A DNA stretch of 64,000 nt. Origin: Actinoplanes derwentensis (GTDB taxonomy: Bacteria > Actinomycetota > Actinomycetes > Mycobacteriales > Micromonosporaceae). Numbering within the stretch: the stretch's first letter is position 1; each line of letters starts with the position of its first letter. A program made the translations under genes and the position numbers. The stretch lies in assembly GCF_900104725.1 (NCBI RefSeq), contig NZ_LT629758.1, positions 3,472,001 to 3,536,000 on the forward strand, in the 5' to 3' direction. Shown here piece by piece: positions 42,554 to 51,907 of this stretch. The notes under the pieces are model-generated. The model was given only the letters and a program-made list of their open reading frames with translations, was not told the DNA's origin and did no database searches.

Positions 42554-44980
42554 TCAGCGCAAGGCCGGCTCCGCTGGTTCGGAGTGGGGCTGGCGGTGTT
42601 GGGGGACGGGGTGGGCACGTTCCAGGGCGGCGCCCTCGACGTCCACGTTGGGCAGGATGCGGTCCAGCCAGCGGGGGATCCACCAGGCCGCGTCGCCGAG
42701 CAGGTGCATGACGGCCGGGATCAGCAGCATGCGGACCAGGAAGGCGTCGACCAGGACACCGAAGGCCAGGCCGAAGCCGAGCGAGCGGATCATCGCCGTG
42801 TTGGAGAAGATGAAACCGCCGAAGACCGAGATCATGATGATCGCGGCCGCGGTGACGACCGTGCGGCCGGCGTGCACGCCCTGCTGGACGGCGAGGCGGG
42901 CGGGGGCACCGTGGGCGTAGGCCTCGCGCATGCCGGAGACCAGGAACAACTGGTAGTCCATGGCCAGGCCGAACAGGATGCCGATCAGAATGGTCGGCAG
43001 GAAGCTCAGCACCGGGCCGGGGTCGTGGATGCCGAAGAGCGCGCCGAGCCAGCCCCACTGGAAGATCGCCGTGATGCCGCCGAACGTGGCGAACAGCGAC
43101 AGGATGAAGCCGAGGGTGGCGGTAACCGGCACCAGGATGGACCGGAAGACCAGGATCATGATGATCAGCGAGATGCCGATGACCAGGCCCAGGTAACCGG
43201 GCAGCGCGTTGTCCAGCTTGTCGGAGATGTCGATGTTGCCGCTGGCCGAGCCGGCCACGCCGAGGGTGACGTCACCGGTGATCGGCGAGAGGCCCCGCAG
43301 GTCGTGGACCAGCTGCTCGGTGGCGGCGGTGGTCGGGCCCTCGGTGGGAATGATCTGGAAACCGAGCGTCCTGTTGTCGGCGGAGGCACCGATCGGGGCG
43401 ACCGCCGCGACGTGGTTCTGGGCCAGCAGCAGGTTGCCGATGCGGACCTGTTCGGCCTGCAGGTCGTCGCCGGTGAGGGCGGCCGGCAGGTCGGCGACGA
43501 CGACGAGGGAACCGTTGACGCCGGGGCCGAACTTCTCGCCGATCATCGTGAACGCCTGGTACTGGGTGGAGTCCTGGGCTTCGGACGAGCCGTCGGGCAG
43601 GCCGAGCCGCATCGACGCGGCCGGGATCGCCACCGTGATCAGCGCCGCGAGCAGCGCGAGAACGGTGATCACGGCACGGCCGGTGCTCATCGGCTTGACC
43701 GTGGCGGGCTTCTCGGCGTGGGCCTTGCGGTTGAGGACCCGGGTGCCGATCAGCGCCAGCAGAGCCGGGGTGAGGGTCACCGCGATGAGGACGGCCACCG
43801 CCACACAGATCGCGGCCACCGTACCCATCAGGCCGAGGAACGGGATGCCGGTCACGTTGAGGGCGAGCAGGGCGACCAGCACGGTGGACCCGGCGAACAC
43901 GACCGCGTTGCCGGAGGTGCCGTTGGCCAGCCCGATCGACTCCTCGAACTCGACGCCGTCGAGCAGTTGCCGCCGGTGCCGGTTGAGGATGAACAGGCTG
44001 TAGTCGATGCCGACCGCGAGGCCCAGCATGACGCCGAGCACCGGGGTGATCGACAGCATCTCGACGACGCCGGAGAGCGCGAGTGACGCGGTGACGCCGA
44101 TGCCGACCCCGGTCAGGGCACTGAGCAGGGGCAGCACGGCACCGATCAGGGTCCGCAGCATGACCAGCAGGGTGATCGCGGCGATGACCAGGCCGGCCAC
44201 CTCGCCGACGCCGAGGATCTCCGGCACGTTCTGAGTGATCTCGTTGGAGAACTCGACCTTGACCCCGGCCGGCACACCCGCGCTGACGTGGGCGATCAGG
44301 GCGGCCTTGGTCTCCGGGGTGACGTCGAGCTGCGGCACCTCGAACTGCACCTGGGCCACGGCGGTGGAACCGTCTGCGGACACCGTGCGGATCGCCGACG
44401 ACATGGCGAGCAGCTGCTGGCCGCGGACCAGCTTGGCGGCGTTGGTCTCCAGCTCGGCGGTCTTCTCGATGAGGAGCTTCTGGTTGGCGTCCACTTCGGC
44501 CTTGGTGGCCGCGTCGAGGTCGGCCCAGAACGCCTTGGCCTGGTTGATCTGGTTCTGGCCGTCGGCGATCTGGGCGCGGCCGTCGGCGATCTGCTTCAGA
44601 CCGTCGGTGACCTGTGCGTTCCGGTCGGCGATCTGCTTCTGGATCGCGAACGGATCGGTGGTGGAGCCGACACCGTCGAGGTTCGCGGTCGACTTGAGCA
44701 GGTTGGTGATGCTGGTCTGCTGGGTGTCGGTCAGCGGGGTCTGGTCGACGGTGTGGAAGACGAGTTTGCCGTTGCCACCGGCCGCGACCGGGAGCCGCTC
44801 GCCGAGCCGGTCACTGACCTTCTGGGTCTCGGTGCCGGGGATGTCGACGACCGGGGACAGTTCGCCGCGGGCGACGAAGTAGCCGGAGACGGCCAGGCCC
44901 AGGATCACGAGCCAGGTCGCCAGGACTGCCTTGGCCCGCCGGGCACAGAACCGGCCCAGGCGGTAAAGAAGCTCGGCCAA
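42554..44980 (-). CDS. MMPL-family RND-type transporter
   Basis: 808 residues from TTG (AAGGA upstream). Twelve transmembrane helices in two halves: helix 1 near the N-terminus, a large extracytoplasmic loop (about 40-205) containing a heptad-like QIADGRAQIADGQNQI coiled-coil stretch, then helices with GVDYSLFILNRHRRQL (first half) and AMDYQLFLVSGMREAY (second half), the paired Asp-Tyr proton-relay motifs of MMPL proteins. It exports lipids, polyketides or drugs by proton antiport. It is 24 bp downstream of a TetR gene, which should regulate it. Confidence 0.93.
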   Translation of the reverse strand: MAELLYRLGRFCARRAKAVLATWLVILGLAVSGYFVARGELSPVVDIPGTETQKVSDRLGERLPVAAGGNGKLVFHTVDQTPLTDTQQTSITNLLKSTANLDGVGSTTDPFAIQKQIADRNAQVTDGLKQIADGRAQIADGQNQINQAKAFWADLDAATKAEVDANQKLLIEKTAELETNAAKLVRGQQLLAMSSAIRTVSADGSTAVAQVQFEVPQLDVTPETKAALIAHVSAGVPAGVKVEFSNEITQNVPEILGVGEVAGLVIAAITLLVMLRTLIGAVLPLLSALTGVGIGVTASLALSGVVEMLSITPVLGVMLGLAVGIDYSLFILNRHRRQLLDGVEFEESIGLANGTSGNAVVFAGSTVLVALLALNVTGIPFLGLMGTVAAICVAVAVLIAVTLTPALLALIGTRVLNRKAHAEKPATVKPMSTGRAVITVLALLAALITVAIPAASMRLGLPDGSSEAQDSTQYQAFTMIGEKFGPGVNGSLVVVADLPAALTGDDLQAEQVRIGNLLLAQNHVAAVAPIGASADNRTLGFQIIPTEGPTTAATEQLVHDLRGLSPITGDVTLGVAGSASGNIDISDKLDNALPGYLGLVIGISLIIMILVFRSILVPVTATLGFILSLFATFGGITAIFQWGWLGALFGIHDPGPVLSFLPTILIGILFGLAMDYQLFLVSGMREAYAHGAPARLAVQQGVHAGRTVVTAAAIIMISVFGGFIFSNTAMIRSLGFGLAFGVLVDAFLVRMLLIPAVMHLLGDAAWWIPRWLDRILPNVDVEGAALERAHPVPQHRQPHSEPAEPALR

Positions 44981-45004
44981 TGTGTCGTTCCTTTTGTGAG
45001 AGGT

Positions 45005-45610
45005 CTAGTACCCGGTACGGACTGTGGAGATCATGCGGTCGAGGGAGTGGTTCCAGAGTTCGCGGGAACGGTCGTCGGTGGCGGCGTCGGTCGCGGCGAT
45101 CCAGTGTTTGGCGACCACGACGACCCCGTTCATCAGGGAGCTGACCAGGACCGCCGCGTCGAGCGGGTCCACCTCGGGATAGCGGACGGCCAGGTCGCGG
45201 GCCACCTCGTCGGCGGTCCGGGAGAACGTGGCGAGGAAGATCTGGTTGGGCCGCGGGTCGTCGGGGGTGAACCCGCCGAGGGCATGCCAGATGAAACCGA
45301 TGATGCTCGGTACGTCGGTGGCCCGCAGCGCCTCGGCGATGTCGTCGAACATCGACGGCCGGCCGCCCGCGGTGAAGGTGTCCCGGAACCCGCGGATGGC
45401 CTGGCCGAGCATCTCGGTGCAGACGGTCGTGACCACGTCGTCGACCGAGACGAAGTGGTTGAAGATGGTGCGCCGGGAGACGTCGGCCCGGTCGGCGAGC
45501 TGGTCGACGCTGAACCGGACGCCCTCACCGATCAGGGCCGCCGCCGCGTCGAGGATCGCCTGCCGGTGGCGTGCCTTGAGCGCGGATCTCCGGTCCAGAG
45601 GGATCGTCAC
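45005..45610 (-). CDS. TetR-family regulator of the MMPL exporter
   Basis: 201 residues. N-terminal helix-turn-helix (about 30-55: FSVDQLADRADVSRRTIFNHFVSVDDVV), helical ligand-binding domain to the C-terminus. It is the first gene of the tetR-MMPL operon; a perfect inverted repeat lies 14 bp upstream of its start, so autorepression with induction by an exported compound is the likely circuit. Confidence 0.92.
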   Translation of the reverse strand: MTIPLDRRSALKARHRQAILDAAAALIGEGVRFSVDQLADRADVSRRTIFNHFVSVDDVVTTVCTEMLGQAIRGFRDTFTAGGRPSMFDDIAEALRATDVPSIIGFIWHALGGFTPDDPRPNQIFLATFSRTADEVARDLAVRYPEVDPLDAAVLVSSLMNGVVVVAKHWIAATDAATDDRSRELWNHSLDRMISTVRTGY

Positions 45611-45623
45611 AGTTCCTACACTA

Positions 45624-45639
45624 AGTGCATCGTTGCACT
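45624..45639. promoter_or_regulatory. TetR operator upstream of the tetR-MMPL operon
   Basis: AGTGCA-TCGT-TGCACT: perfect 6-bp arms with a 4-bp spacer, centred 21 bp before the tetR start; a further GTGCAC follows on the outer side. Confidence 0.7.
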
Positions 45640-45658
45640 AGGTGCACGGCGGGTCCCT

Positions 45659-46816
45659 CTACAGGGCACGTGCCAGATCGGCGATCAGATCATCAGCGTG
45701 TTCGATGCCGACCGCGATCCGGATCGTGCCGGGACCGATCGACGCCGCTGCCAACTGCTGCTCGTCGAGCTGACGGTGGGTGGAACCGGCCGGGTGCAGG
45801 ATCAGCGTCTGGGTGCCACCGAGGGAAGCGGCGAGCTTGATCACCCGTACCGAACGCTGGAAATGCAGTCCCGCGTCGAACCCGCCGGCGAGGTCGAAAC
45901 AAAAAGGCGCCGGGAACCCGGTGATGTAGGTCTCGGCGACCGCATGGCTGGGGTGGTCCGGCGACCCGGTCCACAGCACCCGCTCGACCGCCGGATGGCC
46001 GGCGAGGAAGCCCGCGACGCGGGCGACGTTGGCGGCGTGCCGTTCCACCCGCAGCGGCAGGGTCTGGATGCCGCGCAGCGTGAGCCAGGCGGCGAACGGG
46101 TCGGCGACCGAACCGAACTCGACCGCGTGCTCCCACACCCGCCGGTGCAGAGCGTCGTCGGCGAAGACCGCGACACCGCCGGTCACGTCGCTGTGCCCGC
46201 CGAGGAACTTGGTGACCGAGTGGACGACCACGTCGGCGCCGTGTTCGATCGGCCGGCAGAACAGCGGCGTGACGAACGTGTTGTCGACGATCGTCAGCAC
46301 CCCGGCGGCCTTCGCGATCGGGGCGAGCACCGGCAGGTCGCTGGAGTGGCCGGTCGGGTTGGCGATGGTCTCCAGGTAGAGGACCCGGGTGCGCGCAGTG
46401 ATCGCCTGCCGCACCTCGTCCGGGTCGTGGCCGGTCACGAAGGTGACCCCGATGTCGTAGCGGTCGGCCAGGTCACGCAGTTTGGCGTGGGTGCCGCCGT
46501 ACAGGGTGTGCTGAGCGATCACGTGGTCCCCGGCGCGCAGCAGACCGTGCAGGAGCAGGGAGATCGCGCCCATCCCGGAGGCGGTGGCGATGGCCGCCGT
46601 CCCACCCTCCAGACCGGTGACGGCCTCCTCCAGCGCGCGCACGGTCGGATTGGTGAACCGGGAGTACGCGTACCCCCGGTCTGGATGGTTCAGCCCCTCG
46701 GCCAGGAGCGCCGGATCGTCGAAGGCGAACGACGACGTCTGGTAGAGCGGGGCGGCGAGCGGTGTGCTGTCCGGGACGGGTACCCGGACGTGGACGGCGC
46801 GAGTCTCAGGACGCAT
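45659..46816 (-). CDS. Cys/Met metabolism PLP-dependent enzyme (cystathionine gamma-synthase/lyase-like)
   Basis: 385 residues from ATG 46816; a GTG six codons upstream is an alternative. Family marks: YSRFTNPTVRALE, the substrate/PLP tyrosine in HTLYGGTH, VDNTF and the PLP lysine in HSVTKFLGGHSD. The fold is that of cystathionine gamma-synthase, cystathionine gamma-lyase and methionine gamma-lyase; the sequence alone does not decide which. It stands alone between the kdu operon terminator and the tetR-MMPL promoter region. Confidence 0.88.
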   Translation of the reverse strand: MRPETRAVHVRVPVPDSTPLAAPLYQTSSFAFDDPALLAEGLNHPDRGYAYSRFTNPTVRALEEAVTGLEGGTAAIATASGMGAISLLLHGLLRAGDHVIAQHTLYGGTHAKLRDLADRYDIGVTFVTGHDPDEVRQAITARTRVLYLETIANPTGHSSDLPVLAPIAKAAGVLTIVDNTFVTPLFCRPIEHGADVVVHSVTKFLGGHSDVTGGVAVFADDALHRRVWEHAVEFGSVADPFAAWLTLRGIQTLPLRVERHAANVARVAGFLAGHPAVERVLWTGSPDHPSHAVAETYITGFPAPFCFDLAGGFDAGLHFQRSVRVIKLAASLGGTQTLILHPAGSTHRQLDEQQLAAASIGPGTIRIAVGIEHADDLIADLARAL

Positions 46817-46842
46817 GACCCGATCTTGACGCACCGGGCCGC

Positions 46843-46878
46843 GCCACGGCCCCCCGATGGCGGTCGGCGGGCCGTGGC
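46843..46878. terminator. hairpin terminator after kduD
   Basis: Perfect 10-bp arms GCCACGGCCC and GGGCCGTGGC with a 16-nt loop, 10 bp after the kduD stop (46888 on the minus strand), ending the long uronide operon. Confidence 0.7.
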
Positions 46879-46887
46879 ACGACGTCT

Positions 46888-47568
46888 TCAGCGGGCCAGC
46901 CAGCCCCCGTCGACCGGGATGACCGTGCCGTGCACGTAGCGGGCGGCGTCCGAGGCGAGGAAGACGACCGCGCCTTTCAGGTCGTCGGGCTCGCCCCAGC
47001 GGCCGGCCGGGATCCGGTCCAGGATGGCCGCGCTGCGGACCGGGTCGTCACGCAGGGCGGCAGTGTTGTCGGTGGCCATGTAACCGGGAGCGATCGCGTT
47101 GACGTTGACCCCCCGCCCGGCCCATTCGTTGGCCAGCGCCTTGGTCAAGCCCAGGATGGCGTGTTTGCTGGCGGTGTAGGCGGGCACCCGGACCCCACCC
47201 TGGAACGACAGCATCGACGCGATGTTGATGATCTTCCCGGAACCCTGGGCCAGCATCCGCCGCCCGGCCGCCTGACTGAGCCGGAACGCGGCGTCGACGT
47301 TGACGGTAAACACGTCATCCCAGTCGTCATCGGTCACGTCGACGGCGTCGGTGCGGCGGATGATCCCGGCGTTGTTGACCAGGATGTCCAACCGGTCCAG
47401 TCCGTCCACATAACCGCGCAGGTCAGCGGTGGCCAGGTCCAGTTCCTTACTGCCGACCGCGATCACCGAGGCGCCCGCTTCGGCCAGGGCGTCCGCGCAG
47501 GCCTGGCCGAGACCACGGTTGCCGCCGGTCACCAGGGCCACCCGGCCGTCCAGACGGAAGCTGACCAT
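46888..47568 (-). CDS. kduD: 2-dehydro-3-deoxy-D-gluconate 5-dehydrogenase, short form
   Basis: 226 residues; ATG overlaps the stop of the isomerase gene by one base. SDR motifs: TGGNRGLG (14-21), VNNAG (64-68), Ser118, Tyr131 and Lys135 (YTASK), and the KduD-type end PAGRWGEPDDLKGAVVFLAS, then IPVDGGW. It reduces 2,5-diketo-3-deoxygluconate to 2-keto-3-deoxygluconate (KDG). Compared with the usual about 250 residues, roughly 25 are missing between strand 2 and the VNNAG strand. As last gene of the operon it yields KDG for central metabolism. Confidence 0.85.
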   Translation of the reverse strand: MVSFRLDGRVALVTGGNRGLGQACADALAEAGASVIAVGSKELDLATADLRGYVDGLDRLDILVNNAGIIRRTDAVDVTDDDWDDVFTVNVDAAFRLSQAAGRRMLAQGSGKIINIASMLSFQGGVRVPAYTASKHAILGLTKALANEWAGRGVNVNAIAPGYMATDNTAALRDDPVRSAAILDRIPAGRWGEPDDLKGAVVFLASDAARYVHGTVIPVDGGWLAR

Positions 47569-48392
47569 CAGAGTCCCAGGTTGCGCAGCGTGGGCACGGT
47601 CTGGCCGACCCACTTCAGGTCGGTGTCCTCGTGGGCGCCCTGGGTACGCTGGGTTCCGGCGAGGAACCACAGGTAGTACGTGGTGTAGCCGGGCGCGCTG
47701 ACCACCGTGTGGTAACCCTCGGGCATCATGTGCATGCCGTGGTCCCGGACGGTGAAGTTCTCCTCGTAACCCTCGTCGGTGTAGAGGCGGCAGATCCCGA
47801 AGCCACCCTGCGGGGCCACCCGGAAGTAGTACATCTCCTCGTGCGCCGCCTCGGCCGGCAGATCGTCCGTCTTGTGCCGATGCGGCGGGTAGGTGCTCCA
47901 GTTACCGGAGGGCGTGAACGTCTCCCCCACGATCAACCGCCGAGCCGGCAGGTCAGGCTGAGCGATCTCGGTCAGGATCTGGTGGAAGTTACGGCCGAAG
48001 TTGGCCGCTCCCCACCGCCCTTCGGCGACCTGGTCGGGCGCGATCACGTAGGGCTCGGCATCGAGGTCGCTGGGTGCGCTCGGCAGGGCGATCTCGACAT
48101 CCGACACCGCCGTGACCGTGACGTCGTGATTGAAGGGAATATAGACGGAGTGGGGCTTCCCCGAGAACACGTCGGCCCGCCCACCGACCGCGTCGAATTC
48201 GACCCCGCCGACGGTGAAATCAGCGGTCCCGCCCAGAATCACCGCGAGGATCTCCCGGTCGCCTGAACTTCCCGACCACGACTCCCCCGCCGCGAGCTTC
48301 AACAGCTGGAAATCGAGTAGCGAGCACGGGTTGAACGGCAGCGAGTTCAGTCCCTCGGCCGCCGGGATGTTGGTGTGAAACTTGTACTCCAT
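47568..48392 (-). CDS. KduI/IolB-family isomerase
   Basis: 274 residues; AAGGAG 9 nt before the ATG. A two-cupin protein; metal ligands visible are His171, His173 (PPHRHK), Glu186 (HEEMYYF) and His228 (EGYHTV). Sequence is closest in feel to IolB (5-deoxy-glucuronate isomerase), but there is no inositol gene nearby and it is coupled to kduD and a GH88 gene, so it more likely isomerises 5-keto-4-deoxyuronate to 2,5-diketo-3-deoxygluconate, the KduI reaction. It lies 12 bp after the GH88 gene. Confidence 0.85.
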   Translation of the reverse strand: MEYKFHTNIPAAEGLNSLPFNPCSLLDFQLLKLAAGESWSGSSGDREILAVILGGTADFTVGGVEFDAVGGRADVFSGKPHSVYIPFNHDVTVTAVSDVEIALPSAPSDLDAEPYVIAPDQVAEGRWGAANFGRNFHQILTEIAQPDLPARRLIVGETFTPSGNWSTYPPHRHKTDDLPAEAAHEEMYYFRVAPQGGFGICRLYTDEGYEENFTVRDHGMHMMPEGYHTVVSAPGYTTYYLWFLAGTQRTQGAHEDTDLKWVGQTVPTLRNLGL

Positions 48393-48404
48393 GGATGAAG
48401 CTCC

Positions 48405-49544
48405 TTACCAGGGGTGTTTCCAGCCGGGCCGGGTGACGCGGGCGAGGGCCTCCATGTAGAAGTAGTCCCCCCACAGGTTTCCCTCGTCCACCCCGACGTT
48501 CTTGGGTTTGTCGTACACACCGTGCAACAGCAGCGCGTTGGAATCGGGACGCGACACCGTCGAATAGCCCTCGATCAGCGAGTGCAGAATGCGTAGCGCG
48601 GCATCTCGATACCGGGTTCCGAGCGCGGGCGCCACCAGAGGTGCGAGTTCCAGCAGCCCGTTGACCGCGATGGCCGCCGCCGAACTGTCCCGTTCCTCAT
48701 CAACCCCGGAAGCAGCGAAGATCAGGTCCCAATGCGCCACCCCGTCGGCGGGCAGATGCGCGAGGAAATAGTCGGCACACCGGATCGCGGCGGCCAGCAG
48801 TGTCGGATCCCCGGTGTACTGGTGATTGAGCGTGAACCCGTAAATTCCCCAAGCCTGCCCCCGCGCCCAGCACGACTCGTCCCCACTGCCCTGCTCGGTC
48901 TCGCCCCGCAGCGGTTCGCCGGTGGCCGGATCCCAGTAGAACGTGTGATAGGTCGTGTCGTCCGGCCGCAGCAGATGTTCCCGCAACTGCGCGGCGTGCC
49001 GCCGGGCCGCCGCCGCGTACTTCGGATCGCCGCTGGTCCGGCTGGCCCAGAACAGCAACGGTGTGTTCATCAAGCTGTCCACGATGGTGCGGCCCTGCTG
49101 GCGTGGATCGGCCAGATCGCCCCAGGCCTGAATGATTCCGGCGGACGGCAGCACCCGCCGGAGCAGGTGGTCGGCGGCGGACAGGGCGGCCCGTTCGGCC
49201 TCCGGATCACGGGTCCGGCGCCAGGCGGTCACACACGACAGCGTATAGAGGAAACCGAGGTCGTGCGTGTCCAGATCGATGCCGTGGTCGACGCGGTCCA
49301 CGAATGAGCGTACGTGGGCGAGCGCCGCTTTCCGGTGTTGCTCCTCGCCACTCAGATCGTGCGCGACCCACAGCATGCCCGGCCAGAAACTGGTGGTCCA
49401 GCCGGTGTTCGCGGGACGGGGGGAATAGCGGTCGTCGGTGGTGGTGTCGGCCGGATAGCGTTCCCCGAAGGCCTCGATGTTGGCGTCGATGGTGCGCAGT
49501 GCGGCGGTCACCGCGGCTCCGGTCTGGTCGGCGATCGCCGTCAT
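48405..49544 (-). CDS. unsaturated glucuronyl hydrolase, GH88
   Basis: 379 residues without signal peptide, hence cytosolic. An alpha/alpha six-barrel with the catalytic Asp in THDLGFLY (Asp95) and the second Asp in VDSLMN (Asp156); their 61-residue spacing equals that of Asp88/Asp149 in Bacillus UGL. RGQAWGIYGF and EGNLWGDYFYMEAL are further GH88 signatures. It removes the 4,5-unsaturated uronate from the non-reducing end of lyase products. ATGA overlap with the YesL-like gene upstream. Confidence 0.92.
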   Translation of the reverse strand: MTAIADQTGAAVTAALRTIDANIEAFGERYPADTTTDDRYSPRPANTGWTTSFWPGMLWVAHDLSGEEQHRKAALAHVRSFVDRVDHGIDLDTHDLGFLYTLSCVTAWRRTRDPEAERAALSAADHLLRRVLPSAGIIQAWGDLADPRQQGRTIVDSLMNTPLLFWASRTSGDPKYAAAARRHAAQLREHLLRPDDTTYHTFYWDPATGEPLRGETEQGSGDESCWARGQAWGIYGFTLNHQYTGDPTLLAAAIRCADYFLAHLPADGVAHWDLIFAASGVDEERDSSAAAIAVNGLLELAPLVAPALGTRYRDAALRILHSLIEGYSTVSRPDSNALLLHGVYDKPKNVGVDEGNLWGDYFYMEALARVTRPGWKHPW

Positions 49545-50164
49545 AGCGTCCTTTCGATCAGCGGGTTGAGCGTGAACTTGCTGTTCGCCCAGACGATGTA
49601 GATCAGTGGGCTGGCCGCGATGCCGAGTGCCAGGGCCGGTTTCGCCGCCAGCAGGGCCTCGAACAGAGCCAGCACGAACAGTGAGAACAGGCTCAGATAC
49701 CAGCGCCGTACGCCCAGGAAGAGGCTTACCCGAACGGCGTCGCGCAGCCGGATCCCGGGTTTCTCAGCGAGCGCCACCAGCACGAGAATCGTAGTGACCG
49801 CGATCAGTGTCATCGCCACCACGATCACCGGCAGCAGCACCGCGCCGATCGGCCGATCCCAGGCCCACGCCGCGTCGACGCCGAGCACGAGCAGAGCGAC
49901 GGTTGCCATGGCGCCGGTGGTCAGAGCGGGCCGTGCCGAGGCGCGCCAGGCTTTCCAGAAGGCGCCGACTTCAAGAAGAGAGAGCACGGTGAACGCCGCC
50001 ACCAGAGCCGGCCCGGCCAGCGGCGCGAACAGCACGAGCAGCGGCCATGTCCGGGACGGGTCGGTGGTCAGCACGATCAGCACCAGCGGCGCGCAGGCGA
50101 TCGCGAGCAGCAGGTTGGTCATCAGGGCGGTGTACACGCCCTGGAAGATCCGCCAGTGCCTCAT
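49541..50164 (-). CDS. YesL/DUF624-family membrane protein
   Basis: 207 residues; ATG 50164 overlaps the permease stop (ATGA). About five transmembrane helices; N-terminal MRHWRIFQGVYTALMTNLLLAI and C-terminal SKFTLNPLIERTL follow the DUF624 pattern. In Bacillus the family member YesL sits with a rhamnogalacturonan transporter; it appears to be an accessory of CUT1 importers with no proven role. Here it is inserted between the permeases and the GH88 gene. Confidence 0.82.
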   Translation of the reverse strand: MRHWRIFQGVYTALMTNLLLAIACAPLVLIVLTTDPSRTWPLLVLFAPLAGPALVAAFTVLSLLEVGAFWKAWRASARPALTTGAMATVALLVLGVDAAWAWDRPIGAVLLPVIVVAMTLIAVTTILVLVALAEKPGIRLRDAVRVSLFLGVRRWYLSLFSLFVLALFEALLAAKPALALGIAASPLIYIVWANSKFTLNPLIERTL

Positions 50165-50982
50165 CCCTTGAGCCCGGTCGTCGCGACACCTTCGACGAAG
50201 TAGCGCTGCCCGAACAGGAAGATCACCACGACCGGCAGGACGGACAGCACCGAGCCGGTCATGATCAGCGCGTACTCGGCGTTGTACTGGCTGATGAACG
50301 ACTTGAGTCCGAGCTGGATCGTCCACAGGTCGGGGCTGCGCAGGTAGAGCAGTGGCCCGAGGTAGTCGTTCCAGGTGTTCACCAGCGTGATCAAAGCGAG
50401 GCTGGCCAGGGCGGGCACCGACAGCGGCAGCATGATCCGGCGGTAGATGCCGTATTCGCTCATTCCGTCGATGCGGGCCGCGTCCAGCAGTTCGTCCGGG
50501 ATGCTCTCGTAGAACTGTTTCATCATGAACACGCCGATCGCACCGAACGCCTGCAGTGCCACGATCGACCAGATCGTGTCGGTGAGCTGGAACTTCGTCA
50601 TCAGCACGAACTGCGGGACCATGTACGACGCCCACGGCACGGCCAGGGTGCCGATGTAGGCGAGGAACAACACGTCCCGCCCCGGAAACTGGATCTTCGA
50701 AAACCCGTACGCCGCGAAGCTGCCGGTGAGAAGTTGCAGGAAGGTGACGAGCGCGGACAGGAATACGGTGTTGCCGAGCCAGGTGGTCATCTCGGACCTG
50801 GTCCAGATGTCGGCGTAGTTGCTCCACACCGGATCGCTGGTGATCCATCTGACCGGGATGCTGAAGACGTCGTTGTTGGTCTTCAGCGACGACATCACCA
50901 TCCAGTAGAACGGCAGGAGCACCACGATTCCGGCTGCGGCGAGTGCCAGATAGGCGAGGACCCGCACGATTCGGGTGGTCAT
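50161..50982 (-). CDS. ABC sugar permease (MalG type) of the uronide importer
   Basis: 273 residues, ATG overlapping the other permease's stop. Six transmembrane helices, SSLKTNNDVF after the first, EAA loop ELLDAARIDGMSEYGIYRRIMLP, and typical end YFVEGVATTGLKG. Forms the channel with the upstream permease; no ATPase gene is present in the locus. Confidence 0.94.
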   Translation of the reverse strand: MTTRIVRVLAYLALAAAGIVVLLPFYWMVMSSLKTNNDVFSIPVRWITSDPVWSNYADIWTRSEMTTWLGNTVFLSALVTFLQLLTGSFAAYGFSKIQFPGRDVLFLAYIGTLAVPWASYMVPQFVLMTKFQLTDTIWSIVALQAFGAIGVFMMKQFYESIPDELLDAARIDGMSEYGIYRRIMLPLSVPALASLALITLVNTWNDYLGPLLYLRSPDLWTIQLGLKSFISQYNAEYALIMTGSVLSVLPVVVIFLFGQRYFVEGVATTGLKG

Positions 50983-51887
50983 CGGCTCCCCCGTTTGTTG
51001 ACGATGAACTGAATGACCGTGACCACGAAACAGAGCGCGAAGAGCACGATGGAGACCGCTGACGCGTAACCGAACTGGTTCTCCTCGAAGCCCTTCTGGA
51101 AGATGTACTGCGACAGCACCAGGGTGGACTGGCCGGGCCCGCCGTCGGTCATCACCAGGATGATGTCGAAGACCTTGAAGCTGTTGATGGTGAGCAGCAC
51201 GGTGACGAAGAACGTGGTGGGCCGCAGTCCCGGCAGGGTGACCGCCCGGAACCGGTCCCACGCGCTCGCGCCGTCGACCATCGCGGCCTCGTGTAACTGT
51301 TTCGGGATGGTCTGCAGCCCGGCGAGGAACAGCAGCATGTAGTAGCCCATGTCGCGCCAGGTGCTGACCAGGATGACGGCCGGCATCGACCAGTCCGCCG
51401 AGGTGGTCCAGCCGGGCGGGTTCGCCACCCCGATGAACCGCAGCACCTCGTTGACCGGCCCGAATCCCGGGCTGAGCAGCATGTTCCAGATCTGCGCGAT
51501 GGCCACGATGGAGGTGATGTACGGGAAGAACGCGACCGTCCGGAAGAACGCCACCCCGCGCAGTCTGCGGTTGAGCAGCAGCGCCAGTCCGAGCGACACG
51601 GCCAGGGTGAGCGGGATGTGGAAGGCGGCGTAGTAGACGGTGTTGCCCAGCGCCGTCCAGAAGCTGCTGTCCCCGGCGAGCTGGCGGAAGTTGTCCAGCC
51701 CGGTCCAGGTCGCTCCACCGAAGACGTTCCACTCGGTGAACGCGTAGTAGAACAGCAGCCCCACCGGAACCAGCGTGAGCAGCGTGAATCCGGCGAAGTT
51801 GGGCAGCAGGAACGACCAGCCCAGCGCGGTGTTGCGCGCGACGACCCGGCCGCGCCGGCGGCGGGCCCCGGCGACTGTTGTGGTCAT
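50979..51887 (-). CDS. ABC sugar permease (MalF type) of the uronide importer
   Basis: 302 residues. Basic N-terminus, then six transmembrane helices; FTEWNVFGGATWTGLDNF is typical of MalF/LacF-like permeases and the EAA loop reads HEAAMVDGASAWDRFRAVTLP. It is separated from the binding-protein gene by 56 bp that hold a very strong hairpin, so its expression is probably lower than that of the binding protein. Confidence 0.93.
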   Translation of the reverse strand: MTTTVAGARRRRGRVVARNTALGWSFLLPNFAGFTLLTLVPVGLLFYYAFTEWNVFGGATWTGLDNFRQLAGDSSFWTALGNTVYYAAFHIPLTLAVSLGLALLLNRRLRGVAFFRTVAFFPYITSIVAIAQIWNMLLSPGFGPVNEVLRFIGVANPPGWTTSADWSMPAVILVSTWRDMGYYMLLFLAGLQTIPKQLHEAAMVDGASAWDRFRAVTLPGLRPTTFFVTVLLTINSFKVFDIILVMTDGGPGQSTLVLSQYIFQKGFEENQFGYASAVSIVLFALCFVVTVIQFIVNKRGSR

Positions 51888-51907
51888 TGACGAGCTCCAG
51901 AGTTAGG

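Noticed and set aside
44288..46939. 883-codon plus-strand open frame spanning MMPL, TetR and PLP-enzyme genes
   Set aside because: It crosses three real minus-strand genes and their promoter region; low-complexity translation, no domain.
47568..48392. Inositol-catabolism iolB
   Set aside because: The family fits IolB, but there is no other iol gene and the gene is sandwiched between GH88 and kduD, favouring a KduI-like role.
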